A program made the translations under genes and the position numbers. This document shows positions 43,401-52,175 of a DNA stretch of 64,000 nucleotides, one piece after another. Within the stretch, counting starts at the first letter, position 1. Each line of letters opens with the position of its first letter. Source of the stretch: a virus. The notes under the pieces were generated by a model. It saw only the letters and a list, made by a program, of their open reading frames with translations, searched no databases and had not been told where the DNA came from. Location of the stretch: the IMG/VR virus record IMGVR_UViG_3300032235_000647, positions 62,001 to 126,000 of that record. One strand, given 5' to 3'.

Positions 43401-45482
43401 ATTTAATGTTAAATCCGTTGCCTTATAAATAAATTGATTTGCAGTTGATGAAGCAAATATCCCTGGGGCATTATCACCATCTTCCAATCTATAAATTGTT
43501 TCGAAGTCTTCTAATCCTTCTGCAGATGCTGTATAAACAATAAATCCAACTCTAAATGTACTAGTTGTTGAAGTATCTAATGAACCACTAAATTCGTCTA
43601 TTTGTACAACAAAACCGGCAGAAGAAGATGCATGTAATCTACCAGGATATTCTAATCCACCTAATGAAAGATATTCGGCCTCACTAATATAACTACCAGT
43701 TATGTCAAAAACTGATCTTCCATATACAACATCACTCACGATGTTTTGACGAGTTGTACTAAATCCAATTTGTTGAAATGGTGGATTTGCAAATGAACCA
43801 GTTACAAATCTAAATGCATTTCTATCAGAATTAATTGTTAATATTTTTGTTGATGTTGGAAAATCATTACCACCATCAAAAGTACCAACAGCTGTTACAT
43901 CAACTGGAATATAATTGTTATTTATATCATAAAACTCAAATCTGAAATCAAATGTTTCAATTGGTAATTTTCTAGGTATATCCTGAACTAATATAAACTC
44001 ATCTGGAGAAAAGGATGTTTCTTGTGCATTTTTCAAAGAAACATTTGATATATACCAATCCGAACCACTAATCTCAAATACCAATTTTGCATTAGAAGCA
44101 GATATAGGATTTGCAATAATATTTTGAGTAACGATTTGCCTAGTTTTGTATATATCCGACCCACTTATAGTTAAAAAAGTTTGCTGGTATCCATCGGATG
44201 ATGAGAGGTATCCCTTGAGGTATTCTGACCCATTTAGGGAACCACTAATTAATGTTTTGAATGTTAGGGTATATTCTACGTCTTTGGAAATAACAAATGA
44301 TTCCGATGTAATAAGGTGTTGAACACCACCGGCAGAAAAGTTATAATCAGTTTTAATAGATGATTGAAGAACATCCACATTTACCGATAAAGGGTGGTCA
44401 TTTGATGAAGATAACCAATACGTAGATAAATTGAATTGCGAAAAATTTCCATAAGAAATTTCAGTATCAGTTGATACGGTTATATCTCTCAATAATTCTG
44501 ATGCTTCTAATTTTGATTCTTGGACGAACTGGAAATCAGTTACCTCATTTCTTGATTTTCGGAATACTTTTACTCTTGCAACATCACCAACAAATGTTTT
44601 AAGATTTGATATTTGAATCCTTGCAAATGAACCAGTAAGTGTAGATTCACTAACAGTTTGTCCTTCTAAAAATTCAAATGTGGTTTGATATAAAGATGAT
44701 GTAAAATTTTGTACTATGTTATTAACTGAATATGGTACATCAACTAATACTTCTTTGTTATTTAAAACCTCACGAACAACAGGCGAATACCCTAACGATG
44801 GAATCGATATAGTATTTTCATCTACCGAAGAAGTCCAATTAGTCCCATCGATAATTTTTAATTTATATATAGTTCCAGCAGTCCATGTGGAAAGATTAGA
44901 ACCAAGTGATGGTTGTAACGCAATACCCTCTAATGAACCAGTTTGAGTTATACTCGGAATTGTTTTAGAAAAAATAGGTTTAACTAATTCTGTGATAGAT
45001 ACCAACGGCCTTCTATAAAAACGAACAGTATCTTCATTAGAGATGTTTCTGTTGATTTTAAAGGTCCTTTCCCACTTTACATTATAAACCCCCTTCCATT
45101 CATCAGGAACCGGTAAGCGAGTCCCATTTTCGTTTATATACTCTTTTAATTCACCAAGTATAGTTATCTTACCAATTCCAATTGGAGTATCGGGATAAAC
45201 ATGAACGGATACCAAACTTGATAATCCTTCGTAATAATCGGGAGTTCCTTTACCTGGTTCAAAATAAACTGGGTTTCCCTCAACATCAAGTATTTCTATT
45301 TTTACTTCAGTTGTTTCTTTTAAGAACTCTGAACCCTCTATTAAGAATCCATTCTTACCACCACTAAAAGCTTCTTTGAATTCGGTAACTCTAAAAAAAT
45401 CTGAATTGGGGTTTCTATCAACTATGAAAGTTGAAAAGTTAGAAAGATTCTGAAAAGGTGAAAACGATTTTATTATGGCCAT
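40479..45482 (-). CDS. Large tail fibre with collagen-like stretch and S74 chaperone
   Basis: The 1667 residues start MAIIKSFSPFQNLSNFSTF with beta-rich virion-attachment-like sequence. They continue through Ig-like and carbohydrate-binding-like modules. A collagen-like G-x-y run lies at about 1120-1140, followed by GPWSASVTYFDTDD...Y, a CBM-type segment. A triple-helix or beta-solenoid part follows. The C-terminal domain (about 1555-1667) with SDKRLKNIIG...QVGLIAQEV..LPEVV and a final coiled coil is the peptidase S74 intramolecular chaperone. Such domains trimerise fibres and then cut themselves off. It has a good AGGAG site and a promoter-like motif upstream. Confidence 0.88.
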   Translation of the reverse strand: MAIIKSFSPFQNLSNFSTFIVDRNPNSDFFRVTEFKEAFSGGKNGFLIEGSEFLKETTEVKIEILDVEGNPVYFEPGKGTPDYYEGLSSLVSVHVYPDTPIGIGKITILGELKEYINENGTRLPVPDEWKGVYNVKWERTFKINRNISNEDTVRFYRRPLVSITELVKPIFSKTIPSITQTGSLEGIALQPSLGSNLSTWTAGTIYKLKIIDGTNWTSSVDENTISIPSLGYSPVVREVLNNKEVLVDVPYSVNNIVQNFTSSLYQTTFEFLEGQTVSESTLTGSFARIQISNLKTFVGDVARVKVFRKSRNEVTDFQFVQESKLEASELLRDITVSTDTEISYGNFSQFNLSTYWLSSSNDHPLSVNVDVLQSSIKTDYNFSAGGVQHLITSESFVISKDVEYTLTFKTLISGSLNGSEYLKGYLSSSDGYQQTFLTISGSDIYKTRQIVTQNIIANPISASNAKLVFEISGSDWYISNVSLKNAQETSFSPDEFILVQDIPRKLPIETFDFRFEFYDINNNYIPVDVTAVGTFDGGNDFPTSTKILTINSDRNAFRFVTGSFANPPFQQIGFSTTRQNIVSDVVYGRSVFDITGSYISEAEYLSLGGLEYPGRLHASSSAGFVVQIDEFSGSLDTSTTSTFRVGFIVYTASAEGLEDFETIYRLEDGDNAPGIFASSTANQFIYKATDLTLNPSSQVITFDVRRKNLGTSGEPIIINSGSEFGTAAPLSLLFDDPTTGVATYFLSGSNFNFRSGSATYFFTASDTYDIDYHDTIKITPIKILDGLSVTLTNENASLPARSTGFVQSGSFILTSGSVDVKVGNETIIFDDEGDGQGNNTFAIISVSGSTGITVNSSNPTINQYGITSLNGVDSGSINVIVRYKDGAGDTTDISKTVSYSKSKAATPNIEVAVSPTAQSIQSNSRGSGSATPQTLTITALEGGTNRFSSLGTPTFTNGLNGSNVSNTFVFSSNASSMTSDTGTVTIPVNFTDSEGVSGTKNVVASVSRVRSSAPVVTISANPQSQTVISGSLVGIGTPSTISIIVNEGGSNYTYNTSGPSTFNITNVTSGSHTAPNTFITPTTPNNLNGTNGVVTLSYRNSEGTQFTGNVINFEVGVTGIGDSGPSGSTGASGSDGADGPGIVFRGPWSASVTYFDTDDVPTRRDAVLYSGTYYATLPNATTNLNKRPDLNTGTFWESLGTDSFFVAAEIAIFRESFVQNTINVGTNTSGNANITIAGGTTSPYISIGQSTKAYGNNGVFIGSNGTSGIMSLVGSGGGLFWDGSNLVVSGSGTFTGTVQGGAIVGGTINVPNASSPLFSVDSAGNVTATSATIGGWSVNSTGIFKTQSGSTIRLNSSANKIELLEGSNTRFQVSTSGTTDPGVDSSLYRTTTINNNGFVVSTDNERFFRHNTAGGMPIALAGKSIVFNDSKGGFRTDGLFFNTPLQSTDFFKFPTGSTDENDSLQSSQWLPRTQEAMIYDRPGISYSNGSLSENQGVLKDGGGITIGTSTFRVHTGTPVNDATYSSVIRPLRFRIDTDGNVQVLKEIQCYGNVIAYYSDKRLKNIIGKIENPLDKIQKLNGVYYTQSEVAERFGYEKNDNKQVGLIAQEVKEILPEVVSIAPFDKDGKGGSVTGEDYLTIDYSKVVPLLVECIKELKLEIEELKKNK

Positions 45483-45500
45483 AAATTACTCCTATACCAA

Positions 45501-45509
45501 TATAAATAT
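45501..45509 (-). promoter_or_regulatory. ATATTTATA promoter-like motif in a divergent spacer
   Basis: The coding-strand motif lies 18 bases upstream of the fibre gene start at 45482. The plus-strand copy TATAAATAT lies about 60 bases before the ATG of the plus-strand gene at 45570, so the region could act on both sides. Confidence 0.5.
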
Positions 45510-45569
45510 GGAGTTTTTTTATACTTATTAAAAACATATATAGAAATATATAGAAATCTATAATTCAAA

Positions 45570-45737
45570 ATGGATAAACAAAAATATACAACACTGCAAA
45601 TAAAAAAAGAAACCCATGAACTTCTCAAACATTATTGCGAAGAACATGGGCATAAATTAAGTGGATTGGTTGAATCTATGATTAAACAAAGAATTCAACA
45701 ACCAAAACCAACAAATGTATTACGAGTTAAAACTTAA
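45570..45737 (+). CDS. Ribbon-helix-helix-like small protein, the only plus-strand gene
   Basis: The 55 residues begin MDKQKYTTLQIKKETHELLK, continue HYCEEHGHKLSGLVESMIKQRI and end in a polar tail. The beta strand Y-T-T-L-Q-I followed by two helices with S-G-L-V-E is the pattern of Arc/CopG-type ribbon-helix-helix DNA-binding proteins. A repressor or activator role is likely by fold only. It runs opposite to every neighbour. Its last 11 bases overlap the end of the convergent Mre11-Rad50 gene. The upstream spacer has repeats ATATATAGAA twice (about 45536-45556). Confidence 0.7.
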   Translation: MDKQKYTTLQIKKETHELLKHYCEEHGHKLSGLVESMIKQRIQQPKPTNVLRVKT

Positions 45738-48700
45738 CTTTTGAGAATCCATTTACCTTTTTAATCTCTACTAAATTATCTACTACATCTCTCATAGAAT
45801 CAATGTGAGAAATAATCATTACAAAATCAAATTGTGTTTTTAGGTAGGTGAATAACATAAATAGTGATTGTAAGTTCTCACTATCCAATGTTCCGAATCC
45901 TTCATCAATCACAAGGAAATTAGGTCTCGGTAGGTTACACACATTGATTAGAGCGACTCGGATTGCTAATCCACTAATGAATCTCTCCATGCCACTACAC
46001 ATCTCTAAGCTCCATCTTTGGTCTCCATATACAAGATATGCATTGATGTTCTTACCATCCATCTCTAACTGCATTCCAAACTCTACAATCTGACCGAGAA
46101 TGTTATTTACTTCACCTTCAATCATTGGAAGAGCCTTTTCAATCAATTCATAAGAAACACCATCTTTACCAAGAGCATTCAAATAATACTCAAATAACTT
46201 GGATTGTTCTTCTAAACTTCGGACTTCTTTGATTCGCTCTTCAATGGTTTCTTTTTGATTTTGTAGAGCAGAAATCCTACCATTCAGTTTTAAAACCTCT
46301 GAATTCACTTTTTTCAAATCTTCCTTATTCTGGTTCAATTGACTACGAACTTGAGTTATTTCCTCTCGAATTTCTTTGTTTTTTTTGATTTGTTCTTCGT
46401 TCTTGTAATATTCACTAATCAGTTGTTCTTGCTGTTGAAGTTGAGTTTCCAACCTAACTTCTTCGGTTTCTTTTGTAGAAAGTTGATTATGGAGTTGAAT
46501 AATTTCCCTATCCAATTTATCTTCTTTTTCTTTGGCTTCTTGTAATTTGTCCCATTCTTCCTTAACTGATGTCAATGAATCAATAAGAAATAAAAGAGAT
46601 AATTTTTGTGATGTGACATCTGAATAATTATCTTCTGCAGTATCAATACGAGAATCTACCTCTGCCTTCTGGTCTCTAATAGATTGGGAGTTCTGCATAC
46701 AAATCTCACAATTTTCGTTATATTTATGAGATTCCAAGTGTTTTTTTCTATCGTAGTAAGAATCCAAACCAACTTTGATTTTTTCAATTTCAGATTCTAC
46801 TTTACTTAAACTTTGCCTAGCAGTGGATAATTTATCAATAGATTCTTTTAATTCATCCTCATCATACGAATCGATGATTTCTTCCAATGTCACTTGTAAT
46901 TCTTCTCTATGTGTGATTCTTTCTTGAATTGAACCTTTTGAATTTTGTACCTCTTCAATTTTATCTTTAAGGATTTGCAATCGTTTCTCTAACTCTTCAA
47001 TAGAAACACCACTATCTGAATTCAGTTTTACAATACGTTCATTTAACTTATTGATTTTCTTGTTTAACTCGTCTTCTTCGGTTTTTAATACCGTTTGGTT
47101 CATTTCCAACAACTTGAACTCATTTTTATCGGTTTTAAGTTTAGTTTGAATTTCTGCCAACTTTGTAGTAAAATCATCCGATTTGAATTTTCTGATAAGT
47201 GTTGCAGTATCTCGATTCTCATCTGATGCTATATTATACAACTTATCGAATATATCCACCCCAATGAATTGAGAAAGAATTTCCTTTCTTTCACTTTGTG
47301 ACTTGTCAATGAATAGAGCATTGTTTCCTTGAAGGGAAAGTGTAGTAAGAACAAAATCTTCAAACTTACCCAAGTATTTTTCAATGTTATCGTTGGTTTC
47401 TCTTCTTTGTTCTCCATTCAGAGAGATTTCGATACCATCCTCTACTTTCCAAAAATTTACATCAACTTTAACTGCAGTTTGTTTTCGAACAAACTTTGCA
47501 CTTCGTTCGATGAAATAATCAACACCATCAATTTCAAAGTTAAACTTACAATAAAAGAAGTCCTTTTGGTTATTTAGGATATTTTTAGCAGAATTGGTAC
47601 GAGAAGTTTTATCAAAGATACAAAATGAGAGAACATCAAAAAGAGAGGACTTACCACTTGCATTAGGGGCAAAGATACCCATGATACCCTGAGCCCTATC
47701 AAACCTAACCAAGTTATCTTCTCCGTATGAGAACATATTAGAGAACTCTAAACTCTTTGGGGTCCATAAAATGTTCTCTGTCAAATCATCTGAATTGATT
47801 TTGGTATTTAGTTCTTTATTTATCTCGGCAATCTTATCTAGTTCTGAATCATCCAATAGGTATTGTCTTTCTAAATAATCTCGGATAAGAGAATTCTGAA
47901 AAGTTTCATCTTTAACATTACCAACAATGTTCTTATTTAATTTGGTATTGGTTTTAAGTTGTCCGATTGTATCAGTTCTAGTTACGGTTACCTCATCTAC
48001 CTTAAACAACTTTTTAAGTTCCGAAATACAAATTTTCATTTGTGCAGCTTCGGTATTGGTGAATCGTAATCTCAATCTTGGATGGGTTGGTAGTTTAGTA
48101 TTCAACTCGTCATATACCCATTGTGGAATTTTACCACTCACTACATCTATGGTTAGGAATCCATAATCATTATATAGGTGATGTTCGGTAAATGTTCTGC
48201 TTGGGACATCCCATAGTAGATAACCATGATTCTCCAACATCTCACCATGATTTTGCTGAACCATTGAACCTGCGTACGCAACCCATTCATACCCTTCACC
48301 AAAAGTTTGTCTCTTGTGAATATCACCCAACATTGCCATATCAAACCCATCAAACATATCCACTTGGAATGAATTGGATGATACGGTATAGCCAATATCA
48401 GTTTGTGCTTTATTTACGGGCCCATGAAAAAGACAGATTTTGTTTTCTCCTGTTACATCGCTTCCTTTTGGCCAATTCTTCTTATCATCTAAAATAGAAT
48501 AGACAACAAAAGTTAAATTATGGATATTATAGATTCCAGTATCTCGGAGGTAATGGATTCGAGGATTGTTTAGATTTTCTACAATTGGAGTAAGAACATC
48601 CAATCTATGTGAGTTATTTAGATTACAATCATGATTACCTGTAATCAAAATAGTTTCTCTTAATTTCGAACATTCAGTTAGGAACCACGAAATTTCTTGT

Positions 48701-48885
48701 ACTAATTCAGGAGACATTTCAGTTTTAGCATGGGCAATATCCCCTGCTATATAAATTACCGAATCATTGATTCCATCTGTTTTTACTTGTTTTAGGAATT
48801 GTTCAAATACCAAACGATACTCTTTGTGTCTTTGCAGATTTCGAATGTGTAAATCTGCTAAGTGGTAGATTTTATTTATAACCAT
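45727..48885 (-). CDS. Fused Mre11-Rad50-type recombination nuclease/ATPase (gp47-gp46)
   Basis: This 1052-residue protein combines what T4 makes as gp47 and gp46. The N-terminal phosphoesterase has D-L-H (11-13), AGD (47-49), G-N-H-D (83-86), F-H-G-P and GDIHK (187-191). From about 370 the Rad50/SbcC part begins (LEFSNMFSYGED) with Walker A A-P-N-A-S-G-K-S-S (406-414). A coiled coil with zinc hook C-E-I-C (about 737) follows, then signature region and Walker B FLVIDEGFGTLD (about 990). It would resect DNA ends and remodel recombination intermediates. The fusion is in frame with no sign of frameshift. It overlaps the plus-strand gene at the end and the upstream gene at one base. Confidence 0.93.
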   Translation of the reverse strand: MVINKIYHLADLHIRNLQRHKEYRLVFEQFLKQVKTDGINDSVIYIAGDIAHAKTEMSPELVQEISWFLTECSKLRETILITGNHDCNLNNSHRLDVLTPIVENLNNPRIHYLRDTGIYNIHNLTFVVYSILDDKKNWPKGSDVTGENKICLFHGPVNKAQTDIGYTVSSNSFQVDMFDGFDMAMLGDIHKRQTFGEGYEWVAYAGSMVQQNHGEMLENHGYLLWDVPSRTFTEHHLYNDYGFLTIDVVSGKIPQWVYDELNTKLPTHPRLRLRFTNTEAAQMKICISELKKLFKVDEVTVTRTDTIGQLKTNTKLNKNIVGNVKDETFQNSLIRDYLERQYLLDDSELDKIAEINKELNTKINSDDLTENILWTPKSLEFSNMFSYGEDNLVRFDRAQGIMGIFAPNASGKSSLFDVLSFCIFDKTSRTNSAKNILNNQKDFFYCKFNFEIDGVDYFIERSAKFVRKQTAVKVDVNFWKVEDGIEISLNGEQRRETNDNIEKYLGKFEDFVLTTLSLQGNNALFIDKSQSERKEILSQFIGVDIFDKLYNIASDENRDTATLIRKFKSDDFTTKLAEIQTKLKTDKNEFKLLEMNQTVLKTEEDELNKKINKLNERIVKLNSDSGVSIEELEKRLQILKDKIEEVQNSKGSIQERITHREELQVTLEEIIDSYDEDELKESIDKLSTARQSLSKVESEIEKIKVGLDSYYDRKKHLESHKYNENCEICMQNSQSIRDQKAEVDSRIDTAEDNYSDVTSQKLSLLFLIDSLTSVKEEWDKLQEAKEKEDKLDREIIQLHNQLSTKETEEVRLETQLQQQEQLISEYYKNEEQIKKNKEIREEITQVRSQLNQNKEDLKKVNSEVLKLNGRISALQNQKETIEERIKEVRSLEEQSKLFEYYLNALGKDGVSYELIEKALPMIEGEVNNILGQIVEFGMQLEMDGKNINAYLVYGDQRWSLEMCSGMERFISGLAIRVALINVCNLPRPNFLVIDEGFGTLDSENLQSLFMLFTYLKTQFDFVMIISHIDSMRDVVDNLVEIKKVNGFSKVKF

Positions 48886-49976
48886 TATTTGTAATTGTTT
48901 CTATCAAATATAAATTTTTGTTTCATTAAAATATCAAAATTTCTTGTTATATTATTCATATTTTTCACAAAATAATTATTCAATTCAGAATAAGTCATTT
49001 TATTAATAATATCTAAATTTGATTTAAATTGATTAAGTATTTCAGTTCTACTATCTTTAGGTGTTATATCAAATAAATCACCGGCCATCCAAAACCCAAG
49101 TTCTTTAAGATAATTATTTAAATACTTAGAACCCAAAATAAGTGGAATATTATGTGATATAAATGGATTCCATGATTTTTCACTTAAATGTATTTCAGTA
49201 TCGTCCATCACCATAGTTTCACATATACAACTTACATAGGAATTTAAACACAGGGGAAATGGTGGAAATTCTACATTTACTGCACCATCCAAACTTCTTT
49301 CAAATGGAACATCCAATATAATCGGAAGTGTATTATTTCTAAATTCAATTAATTTATCAGATAATTCATCATCGGAATATGCCTGATTAAATCCACTATA
49401 CCCAACATATCCATCTTTATATAAACCAGTATTGTAAATGTGTTTTAGTGATGTTAATCGTTCTATTTTATCTACACCTACTATAAAGTTAAATTTTTTC
49501 TGTCTAATATTGGATAAAAATGGGTTAATTAATTCACTCAAGTTATTAGTCCAAGTATGATGTGGAGTTCTGTATCTGAAATAATTAAAATTATTTCTGC
49601 AGTTTAATACACTAAATCTATTTGAAAAATATGTAAACTTTTCATTATCAGAATGTTCATATTGATTATCATCATCAACTATAAAAAACTTACATTTATA
49701 TTTTTCCCAATGTTTATTTACATTGGTAATAAATTCATGAAGGTTTCCATGATTTGAAAAATAACGCTTATCAACGAAAACTGAATCACCACTTTTAACA
49801 TTTAGATTATTTAAAATCTCATCTAAAAATATCGTATTATCTTCTTGTTGTAAATTGCGTTCTATATTAATATCATCGTATCCTTGTAAAATGTTTACAT
49901 CCTCGGTGAAGTGTATTAGTTTGTACCAAGCTGGCCAAGAACCTTTATTTATATGATGTGGAATTAAATGAATCAT
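48885..49976 (-). CDS. Glycosyltransferase-like protein, divergent member of the family
   Basis: The 363 residues have no identified enzyme motif, but near 270-300 carry L-S-E-K-S-W-N-P-F-I...P-L-I-L-G-S-K-Y-L-N-N-Y-L-K-E-L-G-F, matching the S-E-K...P...G...L...G-F block of the cluster genes at 18999, 24126 and 27393. The WDESYD end is replaced. It lies outside the sugar cluster between the recombination gene and the primase, with single-base and four-base overlaps. This distant copy could be a relic or have a distinct role. Confidence 0.55.
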   Translation of the reverse strand: MIHLIPHHINKGSWPAWYKLIHFTEDVNILQGYDDINIERNLQQEDNTIFLDEILNNLNVKSGDSVFVDKRYFSNHGNLHEFITNVNKHWEKYKCKFFIVDDDNQYEHSDNEKFTYFSNRFSVLNCRNNFNYFRYRTPHHTWTNNLSELINPFLSNIRQKKFNFIVGVDKIERLTSLKHIYNTGLYKDGYVGYSGFNQAYSDDELSDKLIEFRNNTLPIILDVPFERSLDGAVNVEFPPFPLCLNSYVSCICETMVMDDTEIHLSEKSWNPFISHNIPLILGSKYLNNYLKELGFWMAGDLFDITPKDSRTEILNQFKSNLDIINKMTYSELNNYFVKNMNNITRNFDILMKQKFIFDRNNYK

Positions 49977-50914
49977 AACCCAAATAGTTTTTGTTTTATT
50001 ACATCATCGAAACTGGTTTCTTTCGATTCTTTCAAAATTCTATTCACTTTTGAAAAACCCATTTCACCTGCATCTTTATCCGATGGAATTATATTTCGTG
50101 TGGTTATTCCTTGATTTTGGAATTGTACTGTATAATATAGAGCAATTTCTTGAGCATCTTTATCTAATAAGATATTGATATTTTTCACTCCCTTATCATA
50201 TATATTTTCAATTAATTTTTTTGGAATAAATTTACCAAGTATAGGAATCGAGTTTCGTTTTACTGCCATGGAGTCAAAAACTCCCTCTACCAAAGTTATT
50301 GGTTCATTCCAATTAATTTGGTTCTCAAACATGATTACATTTTTTGATACTGGTGGATTTTTGTATTTAAACTTTTCTTCCTCAAATACTGAACGGGCGA
50401 TGAAGTAGTTGAGTTTGTTATTAAAATCATAGGAAGGAATAATAATCCTACCAGAATAAATACCACTATCAACATAACCAATGTTATACCTGATAATATC
50501 TTCAGTAGTAATTCCACGAGAATCTGCATAATGCTTTGCCTTTTTATATGTAGGATTTAATCCTTTTGGTTTGTGTAATAGGGATTTAAATTCACTTGGT
50601 AATCTGAGCTCTATCGTCTCCTCTTCGGAATCATTAGAATAGACCACATAATCGTCTCCATAGATTTCATAAAGTTTTTGTAGTTTCTTTGAATCCACAT
50701 GGAGTTTTCTTAATAGTGATACAATTCTTTTACCTTTTGAATCACATACCCAACAATGCCATTGCTGAGTTTCTAAATTAACTTGGAGTTTCTTTTTATG
50801 GTGATGGCAAAATGGGCAATGATGTGCCTGTTCATTTCCTTTCATGGAAGTTCCAGCACCTAACACTTCATCGAGTATATTTATTACAACAGATTTATCT
50901 CTTATGGAGAGCAT
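49973..50914 (-). CDS. 61: DNA primase, T4 gp61-like
   Basis: The 313 residues have an N-terminal zinc-binding domain with C-P-F-C (33-36) and C-W-V-C (54-57). A linker follows, then a TOPRIM domain with TLVEGVFDSMAV (about 209-220) containing the conserved glutamate and a later LLDKDAQEIA with the D-x-D-type motif. It would make RNA primers for lagging-strand synthesis with the phage helicase, which is not in this window. The length (about 313) agrees with phage primases. It overlaps the 48885 gene by four bases. Confidence 0.9.
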   Translation of the reverse strand: MLSIRDKSVVINILDEVLGAGTSMKGNEQAHHCPFCHHHKKKLQVNLETQQWHCWVCDSKGKRIVSLLRKLHVDSKKLQKLYEIYGDDYVVYSNDSEEETIELRLPSEFKSLLHKPKGLNPTYKKAKHYADSRGITTEDIIRYNIGYVDSGIYSGRIIIPSYDFNNKLNYFIARSVFEEEKFKYKNPPVSKNVIMFENQINWNEPITLVEGVFDSMAVKRNSIPILGKFIPKKLIENIYDKGVKNINILLDKDAQEIALYYTVQFQNQGITTRNIIPSDKDAGEMGFSKVNRILKESKETSFDDVIKQKLFGL

Positions 50915-50954
50915 ATAGTTTTATTTGTACAACAAAGATACTAAAAAAATGTCA

Positions 50955-51392
50955 CTATTCCAAATCTTTTCGAAAAAACTTTCCAAGTAGATTATCATTT
51001 AGTGCTCGTTTATCACCAAGAACATCGTGAGAAAATTGTTCTTGTAATTCATAATAAGTAAGTGATTTGGTTGAAGAACAAAAACGAAGTATTCGTAATT
51101 CTAATTGGTCATTTTCTTTATCTTTGAACCATTCTTGCACTTGTTTATTTGAAGAACGGTATGATTTCCAATCCGATTCACTAGTAATCATCTCGTATGT
51201 TTTTAACCTTTTATCAGTTAATAAAGCAATTTCTTTTTTACCGAATTTTCTTTTTCTAGTTGATAAAACATTTTTCTTTCCAATGTAATACTCACCAGTT
51301 TTTCCATTAGTAATTTTATAAATGAAACCAACTGTTCCTTCTGGCATATCATTTAATTCAGTTATAAAACTTCCGTTATATATCCAAGTCAT
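50955..51392 (-). CDS. GIY-YIG-like nuclease
   Basis: I choose the ATG of MTWIYNGSFITELNDMPEG; an ATG seven codons earlier is also open but overlaps the upstream gene more. The 145 residues have the GIY-YIG-like motif pair GFIYKITN (22-29) and EYYIGKK (34-40), then a basic helical region. Similar proteins occur in T4-like phages and may be homing endonucleases or structure-specific nucleases. No inverted repeats or intron suggestive of homing were seen. It lies directly upstream of primase and may be co-transcribed. Confidence 0.65.
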   Translation of the reverse strand: MTWIYNGSFITELNDMPEGTVGFIYKITNGKTGEYYIGKKNVLSTRKRKFGKKEIALLTDKRLKTYEMITSESDWKSYRSSNKQVQEWFKDKENDQLELRILRFCSSTKSLTYYELQEQFSHDVLGDKRALNDNLLGKFFRKDLE

Positions 51393-51948
51393 AGTTAAAA
51401 ATCGTGAAATCATTTTTATATTTGTTTCGTACCCATTCTTTTATCCACTCTTCGTTGTAGTATTGTTTGTATAATTTATGGGTGTTTAAATTTGGATGTT
51501 TTTCCCAATATACATTTCGGTTTAAGTGTGGGATTTCAGTTAGTGATATTCCTATTTGTTTTGATATGTAAGTTAAATCATTATTAAAATTCTCATACTT
51601 ACCAACAAAAGAAACTTTTTTATTTGATGTTTGCCCGTGATGTAAATAATATTCTTGTGAAAAAAATAAGAAATCCAATGGTTCTATTGATTCTACAAAA
51701 CTTGAAAATAATTGAATATTTCCTTCTCTTTTTTTGTGCTCATACCATGATGCAAGACGAGTAAATGGATTTCTCACAAATGAAAAAATAAAAAAATCCT
51801 CAACATTCATTAATTGATTAAGTGTACCATGAACCATTATTTGTTCTGAATCAGGTACACTTAATAAAATTTTAGATATAGAATTACCACCTGTCTTAGG
51901 TATATGAATGAACGCCCACTTTTGTGTACGATTAATAATTAATCCCAC
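51376..51948 (-). CDS. Sulfotransferase family protein
   Basis: This 190-residue protein has the PAPS-binding loop FIHIPKTGGNSI (13-24) and FSFVRNPFTRLASWYEH (about 56-72) of the membrane-type sulfotransferase 2 family. It would move a sulfate group from PAPS to a sugar or other hydroxyl. It is smaller than many relatives (about 250-300), so may be a compact phage form. It probably completes the glycan modification system although it lies in the replication block, 12 kb from the main cluster. Confidence 0.8.
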   Translation of the reverse strand: MGLIINRTQKWAFIHIPKTGGNSISKILLSVPDSEQIMVHGTLNQLMNVEDFFIFSFVRNPFTRLASWYEHKKREGNIQLFSSFVESIEPLDFLFFSQEYYLHHGQTSNKKVSFVGKYENFNNDLTYISKQIGISLTEIPHLNRNVYWEKHPNLNTHKLYKQYYNEEWIKEWVRNKYKNDFTIFNYDLDI

Positions 51949-51961
51949 TTTTAAAGTTTAT

Positions 51962-52174
51962 TTATTTTCTATCAGTTACGTCTGAATATTTTTTAGTATT
52001 AGTAAACCCACCTGTAAGATTTCCTAACTTACCTCCTCGTGATTTTTCAATTTGTTGCTCACCAATTTGAAGATCAGAACCATCAAAGTCTTTTGCAGAA
52101 ATTGGAGTTCTATCTTTTTTTAACGGAAGTTTAGCAAACTCAGTTTTTTTGTATAATTCTTCTATTGATGCCAT
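51962..52174 (-). CDS. Small protein, unknown (MASIEELYKKTEF)
   Basis: The 70 residues begin MASIEELYKKTEFAKLPLKKDRTPIS and include GGKLGNLTGGFTN with several glycines. The pattern suggests an extended, perhaps disordered peptide that binds a larger protein. No domain is recognised. It lies one base from the next gene upstream and has the spacing of a real gene. Confidence 0.6.
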   Translation of the reverse strand: MASIEELYKKTEFAKLPLKKDRTPISAKDFDGSDLQIGEQQIEKSRGGKLGNLTGGFTNTKKYSDVTDRK

Positions 52175-52175
52175 A

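Noticed and set aside
47229-47417. Alternative-frame minus-strand open frame inside the Mre11-Rad50 gene
   Set aside because: It lies within a continuous, motif-complete gene in another frame and has no recognisable features.
48192-48497. Plus-strand 101-codon open frame opposite Mre11 domain
   Set aside because: It is antisense to the nuclease motifs and shows no sign of independent selection.
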